Below are positions 33,129 to 42,476 of a DNA stretch of 64,000 nt, one piece after another. Position numbers and translations under genes: made by a program. Below the pieces are notes generated by a model. It was not told the origin of the DNA. It made no database searches and saw only the letters and a list, made by a program, of their open reading frames with translations. The stretch comes from CAVQZC01 sp963718315 (GTDB taxonomy: Bacteria > Actinomycetota > Thermoleophilia > Gaiellales > JAICJC01). The stretch spans positions 558,001 to 622,000 of the forward strand of contig CAVQZC010000012.1 of NCBI GenBank assembly GCA_963718315.1, given 5' to 3'. How positions within the stretch are numbered: the stretch's first letter is position 1; the number at the start of each line of letters is the position of its first letter.

Positions 33129-35526
33129 CAGGAGACAACCGCGTCACGCGATACCGTGCCGGTACCGTGCGTGCGCTGTTGATCGCATCCGTCGCGGCCA
33201 TACTGGGGACGATTGGCGGATCGGACGCGCACGCCGCCACACCCCGGTCGATGGTCGCAGGAACCATGCCCCCGGCCCTTGCCGGTGCTGCGCGCATCGC
33301 CTCGGTGCCCGCTTCGCGCCCCCTCCAGGTGACGCTGCTGCTGCGACCCCGGCACCCGGCCCTGCTCCAGCGACTGGCGGCGAGATCGGGCGGCCGCCCG
33401 CCGCTGTCGCCCTCGCGCATCGCCTCGCTGTTCTACCCGACCGCCGCTCAGCTGGCGCTCGTCGACCGGACCATGCGGGCCCAGGGCCTGAGGCCGGCGG
33501 GCGTTCACGGGCTGTCCGCGTCGTACGTCGGCCGCGCCGCTGCGGCCGAGTCCACGTTCGGCGTGTCGCTCGGGGTCTACCGCGCGCCCAACGGCCAGAC
33601 GTTCCAGGCACCAGCCGGACGGGTGTCGGTGCCCGTGGCGATCGCGCCGCTCGTGGCCGACGTCCAGGGGCTGGACACGTCCCAGTCCCTCCAGCCGCTG
33701 ACCGCGGGTCGGCAGGCGGCGGCCGTCGGTTCGCCGTGCACTGCGGCGCACACCTTCCAGACGGTCCACGGCGGCTACCTGCCCAGTGACCTCGGTCTCG
33801 CCACCGCATACAACCACGGCGCCCTCGAGACGGCCGGCGCCGACGGCTCGGGCGAGGCCGTGGCGCTGATCGAGTTCTCGAACTACCACCCGTCCGACGT
33901 CAGCGTGTTCCAGAGCTGCATCGGAACCGAGGTTCCCCTCACCACCGTCCGCGTGGCGGGGGGACGAGCACGGTATCCGGCGCCGACGAGGTGACGCTGG
34001 ACGTCGAGGAGGTGGTCGGGGCGGCTCCCGGCCTCGATCGTGCATACGTCTATGTGGCGCCGACGAACGGCAGCATCGCCCAGGTCGTCAACGCCATCGT
34101 TGCCGGCCAGGCGACGACGCACGTCCACGTCATCTCGGACAGCTGGGGGTTGTGCGAAGCGGCGATGTCGCCGGCAGGCGTCGAGGCGAACGCTCATGCG
34201 CTCCAGCTGGCGGCGGTCGCCGGGATCTCCGTGTTCGCGGCTTCCGGCGACGACGGGTCGTACGACTGCTTCGGGTTCCCGATGCTCTCGGTCGACGATC
34301 CAGCCTCCGAGCCGTGGGCCACCGGGGTCGGCGGCACAGCCCTGAACAAGACCCCCTCCAGCGGGCCGCAGCACGAGGTCACCTGGAACGAGGGATCGAA
34401 CGCCGGCGGCGGCGGTGTCTCGCGGTTCTGGGCGGCGCCCTCGTGGCAGAGCGGCCCGGGAGTCCACAGCTCCTATTCGAGCGGCGGGCCGTGCCAGGCG
34501 TCGCCGGGCATCTGCCGTGAGGTGCCGGACGTCGCTCTCGACGCCGCGACCGGGAGCAAGGGCTACATCGTGTACTGCACCTCTGGCCCCTGCGGCGGCG
34601 CAGGCTGGCAGACGATCGGCGGCACCAGCGGCGCCGCGCCGCTGATGGCGGGCATTGCCGCCGACGCCAACGAGTACTCGCTGGCCCACGGAGGGCGGCG
34701 CATGGGGTACGCGAACCCGTTCCTCTACAACACGTTCCGGACCGTGCCGGGAGCATTCCACGATGTCACGTTGGGCGACAACAACGTCGGCGGCAAGGCG
34801 CAGTACCCGGCCACCTCGGGCTACGACATGGCCACCGGCGTCGGATCGCCCGACGCGATGGGGCTCGCGACTGCCCTCGCGGCGTTCACGCCTGCGGCCC
34901 TGGCGGCCGACCCGACCACCCTGGCGGTGTCTCCGACCCGGAACCGGACGATCCGCTTTGGGCAGTCCGTAACGTTCGGGGGCGTGCTCAAGGATTCAGG
35001 TGGCAACCCCATCGTCGGCGCCCGCGTCTTCCTGCAGCTCGAGGACCAGACGGGGATCCGCGAGTGGACGCGGTTCACTGACGCGAACGGCCACTGGCTG
35101 GTCAAGCTCTCGACGGCCATCGACCGCAGGGCACACTGGCACGTCGCCTACCTTGGTAGCCAGACCCAGGCGCCTGCGGCCAGGAGCGGGTACATGATCT
35201 ACGTCATCCCGCCCCTTGCGCTGGGTTCGTCACTTCCGCTTCAGCACGGTGTGTACCAGGCCAAGGTGGGGAAGGTGTTCGACCTTCGCGGGCACACCAT
35301 GCGGCAGCTTGCCGGCCGCCCTGTGGTGGCGGAGTACCGGCCGGCGGCCGGCAGCAGGTGGACGCAGATCGGCTCGGCCGCCGTGACGTCGACCGGTCTC
35401 TACCACCGGTTCGTCAAGTTCCCCCGCACGGGCAACTACGTCGTGCGGTGGATCTACCAGGGCGGCACCACCGGCCAGTGGCTGTCGAGCGCCTCCCCCG
35501 GCCACGTCTTCGCCGCCCGCCCGTGA
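33125..35526 (+). CDS. secreted S53 (sedolisin/kumamolisin) peptidase, with a frameshift
   Basis: Serine-carboxyl peptidase, usually active at acid pH. A signal peptide is probable from an internal GTG (MRALLIASVAAILGTIGG, then AHA). Residues about 55-190 are the pro-kumamolisin activation domain. The N-terminal frame ends after LTTVRVAGG. The next frame continues TSTVSGADEVTLDVEEV, which holds the catalytic Glu and Asp, then VHVISDSWG (oxyanion Asp), WNEGSNAGGGGVS and the Ser motif IGGTSGAAPLMAG. The calcium site follows (VTLGDNN, GYDMATGVGSPD) and then Ig-like C-terminal domains. The break is a run of six G at 33958-33963; seven would restore an 800-residue protein. Confidence 0.9.
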
Positions 35527-36569
35527 CCCGGCAAGAGCGCTTGGGGTTCGTGGCGGTGTTCGCCGTCTCGGTGCTGGCGCTGATGCTCGAGCAGGTGAAC
35601 GTCGCGGGGCAGTTCGTGTTCGTCGTGGCCGCCGTCGCGGTCGCAGGCCTGGCATGGCTGCTGGGAGAGGCCACCGAGCACGCCGGCGAGACCTCCGGCG
35701 CGCGCGTGTCCGCCCTGCTCAACGCCAGCTTCGGGAACCTGCCCGAGGTCGTGATCCTCGTGCTCGCGATCAACAGCGGCCTCCTCGACATCGCCCGAGC
35801 CTCGATCATCGGCTCGGTGATCGGGAACGTCCTGCTGATCCTCGGGCTGTCGCTGATCATCGGCGGCTGGCGGCACGGGATACAGACGTTCAACCAGCGG
35901 CTGGCGGCGATGAACTCCTCGATGTTGGTCTTCGCCGTCGCCGGGCTGGGCCTGCCGACGCTGTTCATCACCGTCCACCACAGCGCGACCGACGCGGCGC
36001 TGATGTCCCGCTGGACCGCAGTGGCGCTGTTCGTTGCCTATGTCGCCTACGTCTACGGCACCTTCACGATGCCGGGTGTGAACTTCCGCAGTGTCGGCGG
36101 GGCCTCGCACTGGTCGCGCACCCAGGCGCTGGTGCTGCTGGGAGTGACGGCCATCGGCACCGGGGTCGTGTCGGAGGTGCTGGTGAAGTCGATCGAGCCG
36201 ACCGTCCGGGCGTGGGGGGTGCCGCGGCCCTTCATCGGCCTGATCGTGGTGCCGCTGGTGGGCAACGTCGCAGAGCATTTCTCGGCCGTCCGGCTCGCCT
36301 GGCGGGGCAGTCTCGACTTTGCGATGGGCATCGCCCTGGGCTCCGCGATCCAGATCGCGCTGCTGGCCAGCTCGGTGGCGGTGCTCGCCAGCGCGCTGAT
36401 CGGCAATGACATGACGCTGGCGTTCCCGGCGCTCGAGCTGGGCGCCCTGGGTGCTGCCGCCATTCTCAGCATGGTCGTGGCCCGCAACGGCGAGACCAAC
36501 TGGCTGGAGGGACTGCAGCTCCTCACGGTGTACTTCATCGTCGCCGTGGCATTCTGGCTCCTGGGATGA
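35523..36569 (+). CDS. calcium/proton (CaCA family) antiporter
   Basis: Inner-membrane cation/H+ exchanger. 348 residues from GTG 35523, overlapping the peptidase stop; about 11 hydrophobic segments. The duplicated alpha-repeat motifs are clear: SALLNASFGNLPEVVILVLA (residues about 60-80) and VPLVGNVAEHFSAVRLA (about 245-260), each with the ion-binding acidic residue. Ca2+ is the likely ion by family (Cax/ChaA). Coupling to the secreted calcium-binding peptidase upstream may be more than chance. Confidence 0.9.
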   Translation: MTRQERLGFVAVFAVSVLALMLEQVNVAGQFVFVVAAVAVAGLAWLLGEATEHAGETSGARVSALLNASFGNLPEVVILVLAINSGLLDIARASIIGSVIGNVLLILGLSLIIGGWRHGIQTFNQRLAAMNSSMLVFAVAGLGLPTLFITVHHSATDAALMSRWTAVALFVAYVAYVYGTFTMPGVNFRSVGGASHWSRTQALVLLGVTAIGTGVVSEVLVKSIEPTVRAWGVPRPFIGLIVVPLVGNVAEHFSAVRLAWRGSLDFAMGIALGSAIQIALLASSVAVLASALIGNDMTLAFPALELGALGAAAILSMVVARNGETNWLEGLQLLTVYFIVAVAFWLLG

Positions 36570-37774
36570 GGCTGCTCGCACTCCGCGACCTGCGCCTGGT
36601 GTGGCTGGCGGCGGTCGTTTCGTGGTCGGGCGACGCGCTGTCGTTTCTGGCCTTCATGTGGCTGGCCTACGACGTCGGCGGCGCCACCGGGGTGGTGATC
36701 GTCCGGCTGGCCGACAGCATCCCCAGCGTTGTCGTGGGGCTGCTGGCGGGCGTGGTCGCCGACCGTGTCGAGCGGCGCAGGCTGATGATCAGCGCCGACC
36801 TGTTCCGGGCCGCGGTGCTCGTGCTGCTGGTCTCGGTGGCCGCGGCAGGCCAGCCGACCGTGTTCGCCCTGGCCCTGACCATGTTCCTGATCCGCATCGG
36901 CGATGCCTTCTTCGAGCCGGCTGCGGGCGCGATTCTGCCCGATCTGGTCGAGGCTCCGATGCTCCAGCGGACCAACGCGCTGTTCCAGGCGACCTCCGAC
37001 GCGCTTTCCGCCCTGGGCATGGGCGCCGCCGGCATCCTGCTGGCGGTGCTGCCGCTGGTGCACTTCTTCACCCTCGACCTGCTGTCGTTCGCGGCGTCCG
37101 CGGGCCTGCTCTCGCTGGTCGCCACGCGATCGGTGGCGCAGCGCAGCGAGCACGAGGCCCCGCTCGCCGAGCTGACGGGTGGGGTCCGCGAGCTGGTCTC
37201 CCGGCCCGCCCTCGGCATCGCCACGCTCATGTTCGGGCTGGGGATCACGATCGGGGCCGGCATGTTCATCCCGGCGGCGCCCTCGCTGGTCAGTGCACGG
37301 CTGAACGACGGCCCGGGCTCCTTCGGCCTCGTCATGCTCGGATTCGGAGCCGGCGCGATTGCCGCCGCCGTCGTGCTGAGTCGGGTGCACGTCCAGCGAA
37401 AGGCGGAAGTGTCGATCGTCGCCTGGGTCGGCTACAGCGTGTGCTTCGTCGTGTTCGCCACCGCCGGAAACCTGGTCCCGCTGATCGTCGGAGCGGCGGC
37501 GGCAGGAGCCGCAGAGGCCGTGGCCAGGATCCTGCTGGTCTCTGCGATGCAGGAGCAGATCCCGTCTGACCGGCTGGGTCGGGCGATGGCCGTGTTCTTC
37601 ACCGTCCACCGCGCCACCCACGGCCTCGGACTGGTCACCGTTGCCTTCCTCGTCACCAGCCTGCCGATCTCCGAGGCGTTGTTGATCGGCGCCGGGCTCG
37701 AGCTCGCCGCGCTGCTGGTCTGCCTCGGGCTGCTACGGGCGAATCGGGTAGTGGCGCCCGTTCACGGCGGGTAG
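36566..37774 (+). CDS. MFS transporter (EntS/MFS_3-like exporter)
   Basis: 402 residues with about 12 membrane segments. N-terminal SWSGDALSFLAFMWLAYD and the loop 2-3 motif GVVADRVERRRLM (MFS motif A) are clear, as is LIRIGDAFFEPAAGAILPDLV. Closest in style to the EntS-like drug/siderophore exporters; the substrate is unknown. ATGA overlap with the antiporter. Last gene of the 26313-37774 run; its 3' end overlaps the convergent gene by 42 bases. Confidence 0.88.
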   Translation: MRLLALRDLRLVWLAAVVSWSGDALSFLAFMWLAYDVGGATGVVIVRLADSIPSVVVGLLAGVVADRVERRRLMISADLFRAAVLVLLVSVAAAGQPTVFALALTMFLIRIGDAFFEPAAGAILPDLVEAPMLQRTNALFQATSDALSALGMGAAGILLAVLPLVHFFTLDLLSFAASAGLLSLVATRSVAQRSEHEAPLAELTGGVRELVSRPALGIATLMFGLGITIGAGMFIPAAPSLVSARLNDGPGSFGLVMLGFGAGAIAAAVVLSRVHVQRKAEVSIVAWVGYSVCFVVFATAGNLVPLIVGAAAAGAAEAVARILLVSAMQEQIPSDRLGRAMAVFFTVHRATHGLGLVTVAFLVTSLPISEALLIGAGLELAALLVCLGLLRANRVVAPVHGG

Positions 37775-38614
37775 CACCTGGGCGGTGACCCACGCCGGCG
37801 TGACGGTGCGCCCCTTCTGATAGTTGTAGGCGCCGCTGGGCAGCTCCCGCGCATGGAGGTACCCCAGCGCGGCGGTGTTCTTCAGCGAGCAGGCGTTCCG
37901 GGCCTCCACAACCCATGCGGTCGACTGGCTGTCCGAGGCGCCGTCGATCGTCAGCGAGTACCCGTTGTCGCTGTTGTGCACCGAGGCAACGTACCGGAGG
38001 CCTCCCTTGTAGATCGCCCAGCTACAGGGGATCGAGATCGATCGCAGAGCCATCATGGCGGCTGCGGTGTCGTTGGAGTCCGCCCCGGTGCCGGGCGCCC
38101 AGCCGAAGCCTCCGTTGGAGAGCTGCTGGTTGCGGATGTACGTGTACGCCTTTGCCGGCGCGGTGGTGTTGGCGGCCCGAAACGCGAGCACACCCCAGTA
38201 CGTGCTGTTGGAGTACGCGCCGATCCGGCCGTTCGCCGAATCCACCTTGCTGCGCAGCATCGTGACCAGGTTGTGCCCCGCGAACGAGTAGGGCGAGCGG
38301 CCCATGGCGACCAGCGCAAGGATCGCCTTCTCGATCGTCGGCGCGTCGGTGAAGCTCTTGACGTTGGCCGCGAGGTAGCCGACCGGCGTGCGGCCGCCGG
38401 CGCGATGCATCAGCCCGGGCTTGCGGCCGGCGGCGGCCAGGCCCATCACCGTCCACTCGGTCAGTCCCACGGAGGCGCTGGAGGAGCCGGCCTCGGCGAA
38501 ACCGCCTGACGTCGTCAGACGGCTGACCAGGTAGTCGGCGCCGGTCGCGGCGTTGGCGGCCGGGACGACTACGACGAGCGTCGTCAGTGCAAGTGCGAGA
38601 GCGCGTCGGATCAT
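37733..38614 (-). CDS. secreted alpha/alpha-barrel repeat protein (prenyltransferase/transcobalamin-barrel-like)
   Basis: 293 residues with a signal peptide (MIRRALALALTTLVVVVPAANA). The mature part has repeated helix pairs with glycine-rich turns as in terpene-cyclase, prenyltransferase and cobalamin-carrier barrels: TTSGGFAEAGSSSASVGLTEW, then a repeat at SNGGFGWAPGTGADSNDTAAA and a third at NGYSLTIDGASDSQSTAWVV. About 270 mature residues fit one alpha6/alpha6 barrel. Catalytic Asp motifs of cyclases are absent. It is the last gene of the B12-riboswitch operon (ATGA overlap with ecfS), so extracellular cobalamin binding is the best guess. Not proven. Confidence 0.75.
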   Translation of the reverse strand: MIRRALALALTTLVVVVPAANAATGADYLVSRLTTSGGFAEAGSSSASVGLTEWTVMGLAAAGRKPGLMHRAGGRTPVGYLAANVKSFTDAPTIEKAILALVAMGRSPYSFAGHNLVTMLRSKVDSANGRIGAYSNSTYWGVLAFRAANTTAPAKAYTYIRNQQLSNGGFGWAPGTGADSNDTAAAMMALRSISIPCSWAIYKGGLRYVASVHNSDNGYSLTIDGASDSQSTAWVVEARNACSLKNTAALGYLHARELPSGAYNYQKGRTVTPAWVTAQVLPAVNGRHYPIRP

Positions 38615-39219
38615 GGCTGCTCCAATGGTTTGAACGTCGGGTGAAGGCGCCGGGCATACCGGGAGAGCATCCGGATCAGCATCGGGCCGGCGACGAGGGC
38701 GAGAACCGCGTTGCCCGTGGCGTGCGCGATGTCGAACGGAAGCCCGGTGGAGACGAAGGCGAGGAACGAGCCGGCGTTCGCGCCCGATCCCAGCGAGCTC
38801 CAGGCCCAGACGTCCATCAGCCAGTCGAACAGGAAGCCCCAGGCGATGCCGAAGGCCGCCAGGGCGTAGCGATTGCGGAGCACGTGGCGCAGGGGCGCCG
38901 CTGTGACGCCGACCAGTCCCCAGCCGATCATCTGCCAGGGCGTCCAGGGGCCCTGGCCGAGGAAGGCGTTGCTGAGCAGCGCCGCAGCGCCGCCGCACGC
39001 CAGCCCCGCACGTGCCCCCAGCGTTGCGCCGGTCACCGCGACGACGATCGTCACCGGCTGGACGTTGGGGATGAACGCGAACAGCACCCGCCCGGCCGCG
39101 GCTGCTGCAGACAGCGACGCGACCAGCGCCAGCTCGCGGCTGTGACCTGGTCCCGTCTCGATCGTGATCAGCGCTACCACGACCGCAACCACCGCGGCGG
39201 CGAGGACGAGGCTAGGCAT
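38611..39219 (-). CDS. ECF transporter substrate-binding S component (probably cobalamin)
   Basis: Membrane S component that captures the vitamin and docks on EcfT. 202 residues from ATG 39219, about six hydrophobic segments. Family block: GRVLFAFIPNVQPVTIVVAV, then GATLGARAGLACGGAAALLSNAF and GQGPWTPWQMIGWGLVGV, typical of the CbrT-like S components. Start chosen because upstream sequence is inside the ATPase gene. Specificity is inferred from the cobalamin riboswitch controlling the operon. It overlaps its neighbours on both sides. Confidence 0.88.
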   Translation of the reverse strand: MPSLVLAAAVVAVVVALITIETGPGHSRELALVASLSAAAAAGRVLFAFIPNVQPVTIVVAVTGATLGARAGLACGGAAALLSNAFLGQGPWTPWQMIGWGLVGVTAAPLRHVLRNRYALAAFGIAWGFLFDWLMDVWAWSSLGSGANAGSFLAFVSTGLPFDIAHATGNAVLALVAGPMLIRMLSRYARRLHPTFKPLEQP

Positions 39220-40798
39220 GGACAGCTCCGGCGGTGGCGCGCAGCATGTCCGCCGCCTCGGCCAGCGTGCTGCAGCCGAAGGCCAGGCCGAGCTGCGACA
39301 CGAAGAACATGCCCTGGGCCAGCGCCGACCTGGGGACACGCTCGGACAGCACCTGCCCCTGGCCCATCATCGTCACCAGCTCCGCCGCCTCGGCGGCGAA
39401 GTCGACGTCATGGGTGATCACCACCACCGCAGTGCCCTCGGCGGCGAGGCTGCGTGCGAGCTCGCCGAGTGCCAGCTTGCGGAGGCCGTCCATCCCGCGG
39501 GTCGGCTCGTCGAGCACCAGGAGCTGGGGCCGCATCACGGTCACCGAGGCGATCGCCAGCCGCTGGCGCTCGCCGCTGGAGAGGTCGCGGGGGTGACGCT
39601 CGGCCAGGTCTGCCAGCCCGAACCGCGCCAGCTCGGCCTCGACCCGGCGGTCGCGCTCGGCGCCGTGGAGGCTCTGCTGGTCGAGGGCGTAGGCGACCTC
39701 GTCGGCCACCCGTTCGCGGATCAGGTAATGCGCCGGGTTCTGGCTGACGTAGCCCGCGCTCTCGGCGCCCCTGACGCGGCCGCGGTCGGGCTCCATCAGG
39801 CCGCTGGCGATCAGGCCCAGCGTCGACTTCCCGGCTCCGTTCTCGCCCAGCAGCGCCGTCACCGTCCCCGGCTCGAAGCCGGCCGTCGCGTCGCGCAGCG
39901 CGGTGATCGCCCCGAACTGCTTGCTGACGCCGGTCACTCCCAGCGGCGAAGCCGGACGCACCGGCGCCGCGCCGGACGGCGTCTGCCGCACTGCGAGCGC
40001 TCTGGCCGCCCTCACGCTCAGTGGCAGCTCGGAGCGGCCGGCGCTGACGAACGCCTGCGCGACGGGGGGCAGCAACCAGGGAGCGGCTGTCGCCAGGTGC
40101 CTCGCGGCCTGCTCCGGGGTTCCGGCAAACGCGATCCGGCCGGCCTCCATGACCACCACGCTGTCGGCCTCCGCGAACAGCCGGGCCGTGCGGTGCTCGG
40201 CCAGCACGACGGTGATGCCGCGGTCGTGGTTCAGACGTACGACCAGGCCCAGCAGCTCCTCGGCGGCCACCGGGTCGAGCTGGCTGGTCGGTTCATCGAG
40301 CAGCAGCGTGGTCGTCCCCATTGCCAGCACGGCCGCGATGGCGACCCGCTGCTGCTCGCCTCCGGACAGCTCGACGTTCCGGCGTCCGGCGAGGTGCGAG
40401 GCTCCGGTTGCCATCAGGGCCTCGTGTGCCTGCCCGGCGATCAGGTGTGGCGGGAATCCGAGGTTCTCGAGTCCGAAGACGGGCTCGGACAGGGCGCGCT
40501 CGGTGACGAGTTGCGCCTCGGGGTCCTGAAACACCAGGCCGGCGTGCCGCGCCAGCTCGGCGGGCCTCACGTCACGCGTGTCCTTGCCGTCGAGCGTGAC
40601 CCGCCCGGACAGCTCGCCGCCGTGGAAGTGCGGCACCAGGCCGGTGGCGGCCCGAAGCAGGGTCGACTTGCCGCAGCCGGACTCTCCGACCACCAGCACC
40701 AGCTCACCAGGCTCGACGTGGAGGTCGATGCCGTCCAGCGCGGGACGGCCGCTGCCCGGGTAGCGGTAGCCAACCGACTCGAACGTCAATCCAGCCAT
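39212..40798 (-). CDS. ECF transporter ATPase, two fused ATP-binding domains (EcfA-EcfA')
   Basis: 528-residue energy-coupling ATPase. Domain 1: Walker A VGESGCGKSTLLRA (about 38-50), Q-loop VFQDPEAQLVT, signature ELSGGEQQRVAIA, Walker B LLLDEPTSQLDP. Domain 2 (from about residue 285): LLGENGAGKSTLG, SQNPAHYL, DLSSGERQRLAIA, LLVLDEPTRGMDG. Both halves have complete active sites, so a single chain replaces the usual EcfA1/EcfA2 pair. Start at ATG 40798 (MAGLTFESVGYRYPG). Overlaps ecfT by 13 bases. Confidence 0.94.
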   Translation of the reverse strand: MAGLTFESVGYRYPGSGRPALDGIDLHVEPGELVLVVGESGCGKSTLLRAATGLVPHFHGGELSGRVTLDGKDTRDVRPAELARHAGLVFQDPEAQLVTERALSEPVFGLENLGFPPHLIAGQAHEALMATGASHLAGRRNVELSGGEQQRVAIAAVLAMGTTTLLLDEPTSQLDPVAAEELLGLVVRLNHDRGITVVLAEHRTARLFAEADSVVVMEAGRIAFAGTPEQAARHLATAAPWLLPPVAQAFVSAGRSELPLSVRAARALAVRQTPSGAAPVRPASPLGVTGVSKQFGAITALRDATAGFEPGTVTALLGENGAGKSTLGLIASGLMEPDRGRVRGAESAGYVSQNPAHYLIRERVADEVAYALDQQSLHGAERDRRVEAELARFGLADLAERHPRDLSSGERQRLAIASVTVMRPQLLVLDEPTRGMDGLRKLALGELARSLAAEGTAVVVITHDVDFAAEAAELVTMMGQGQVLSERVPRSALAQGMFFVSQLGLAFGCSTLAEAADMLRATAGAVHA

Positions 40799-41610
40799 CG
40801 CACCACCCCGGCTGCCGCGGCGCCCAGCACCAGCATCGCCACCGACGCTGCCACCGCGGCGGTCGTCACCGGATTCGCCGCCAGCGGGTAGTAGGTGTAG
40901 TCGCCGGCACCGGTCGCGAAGCAGGCGGCGGCGACGGCGGAAATGGCGAGGCCCACCGCCAGCAGGGCGCGCTCCCGCCGCGTCCACCGCGGGGCGGGCA
41001 GGCGCGTCCGGGTGCCGCTGCCGTACCCACGTGCCTCCATCGCCTCAGCCAGCGACAGCGACCGCTCCAGCGACAGCGAGACCAGCGGCCCCAGCAGCTC
41101 GGCCGAGGGTCGCCGGCCGCTCAGCCGGGCTCCGCGAGCACGAGCGGCCAGCACGAGCCCGGAGGCGTCCGCTTCCAATGCCGGCAACAGCCGCGTTGCC
41201 AGCGCTGCGATCAGAGCCGAGTGAGGCGCGACGCGGGCGACCGCAGCCAGCACCCGGTCGCCCGCTGCCAGGCGGATGAATGCTGTGAAGGCAAGGGCGC
41301 TTCCGGCCAGCCGCAGGCCGGCGCCGAGGCCGTAGAGCAGCTCCTCCTGCGTGATCTCCGTGTCGAGTACGGGGATCCTCGGTCCCTGCCAGATGGTGGT
41401 CAGGCCCTGGGCGCTGGCGAAGGGGTTGATCAGAAACACCAGCACCGCGGCGGTCAGGGCGAACATCACGTAGGGCTTCCGCGGCGGCGGCGAGACCGCG
41501 ACCAGCGCGACGGACAGCGCGCACGTCGCCCCCAGCAGAAGCGGGTTCTGGACCACCACGAGCACGAGCAGCGGGGGCACGGTGACCAGCGCGACGGGCA
41601 GCGGCCTCAC
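40786..41610 (-). CDS. ecfT: ECF transporter transmembrane component EcfT
   Basis: Membrane scaffold that links the S component to the ATPase. 274 residues from GTG 41610; the frame continues upstream but there it is antisense-like and lies within the preceding gene. Hydrophobic segments at both ends and a cytoplasmic coupling region with the two Ala-Arg-Gly helices: LVLAARARGARLSG and SLAEAMEARGYGSG. GTGA overlap with the upstream DUF4430 gene. Confidence 0.93.
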   Translation of the reverse strand: MRPLPVALVTVPPLLVLVVVQNPLLLGATCALSVALVAVSPPPRKPYVMFALTAAVLVFLINPFASAQGLTTIWQGPRIPVLDTEITQEELLYGLGAGLRLAGSALAFTAFIRLAAGDRVLAAVARVAPHSALIAALATRLLPALEADASGLVLAARARGARLSGRRPSAELLGPLVSLSLERSLSLAEAMEARGYGSGTRTRLPAPRWTRRERALLAVGLAISAVAAACFATGAGDYTYYPLAANPVTTAAVAASVAMLVLGAAAAGVVRWLD

Positions 41611-42476
41611 GGCTGACCTCCGGCGGCGATGACGTGCCCCGATCCGTCGAGTGCCACCGCATAGGTGCGCTTGACGGCTGATGGATGATGCGCGAGCAGG
41701 TCGGCGGCGGCGCACGCGGCCTGCTCGGTGTCACCGGCGACCACCAGCGTGACCGAGGAGATCGGCTGTCCGGTGGGGGAGTACGCCGCGATCAGGGCGT
41801 GCGCCGACGGGTCGGGGATCATCCCCCGGGCGCCGTGGTAGACGAGCACCTGGTCGTGGCGGAGCGCCACGGTCAGGCCTCGTCCCTGCCACTCGCCCAG
41901 ATCGCCCGGCGCGTTCGCGAACGTGGCCACGTGGACCGAGTAGGGAGACGAGCCCTGCACGGTGAGGACGCCGTACTGCCGGAGGCTGGCCGCGATGTCG
42001 CCGGCGCAGGACAGGCCGCCGACCTCGACCCGGGGCTTGTGCCCGTCGAAGCCGTGGAGGAACGGCTCGGGCCAGGCCCCGATCGCGGCCGAGGTGGAGA
42101 TCATGTTGGCCCAGTAGCGGTAGTCCCACCACTCGACGTCACCAGGGTGAAGCGTGTAGTCACCCGCGCCAACGCCGGGATCGACCCCGTTGATCAGGTA
42201 CAGCCATGCCTCGGATCGGCTCTGGTCGCCTTTCAGCCCGTCGATCCCCTGGACGAACCGTCCGCCGTAGGCGGTGGAGATGTCCGCCGTTCGCTCGAGC
42301 GCCTTGATCGCCTCCTGGCCGGGTGTTGCCCGCGAGGCGCGGAGCAGAGTCTTGCCGTAGTCACGGGTGACCCAGATGCTCGCCACCCGCGGGCCGGGAG
42401 GCGGCGCGGACGCCGCCTGCCCGCACCCGCAGGCGCAGAGCAACGCGAGGATCAGGATGCAGTTGCGTGAATCCAC
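41607..42476 (-). CDS. DUF4430-containing secreted protein, probable lipoprotein
   Basis: 289 residues. The N-terminus MDSRNCILILALLCACGCG looks like a lipoprotein signal with a lipobox-type LCAC or ACGC. Residues about 30-140 form a DUF4430 domain: GQEAIKALERTADISTAYGG, EAWLYLINGVDPGVGAGDY, then HPGDVEWWDYRYW, the pattern of the beta domain of transcobalamin/intrinsic factor. The C-terminal half is unassigned. Coupled to ecfT (GTGA) and overlapping the first DUF4430 gene by 25 bases, under the cobalamin riboswitch. Proposed role: surface cobalamin binding or hand-over. Confidence 0.83.
   Translation of the reverse strand: MDSRNCILILALLCACGCGQAASAPPPGPRVASIWVTRDYGKTLLRASRATPGQEAIKALERTADISTAYGGRFVQGIDGLKGDQSRSEAWLYLINGVDPGVGAGDYTLHPGDVEWWDYRYWANMISTSAAIGAWPEPFLHGFDGHKPRVEVGGLSCAGDIAASLRQYGVLTVQGSSPYSVHVATFANAPGDLGEWQGRGLTVALRHDQVLVYHGARGMIPDPSAHALIAAYSPTGQPISSVTLVVAGDTEQAACAAADLLAHHPSAVKRTYAVALDGSGHVIAAGGQP

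Noticed and set aside
41611..41715. N-terminal extension of EcfT
   Set aside because: Arg-rich out-of-frame translation of the upstream DUF4430 gene; GTG 41610 overlaps that gene's stop as elsewhere in the operon.
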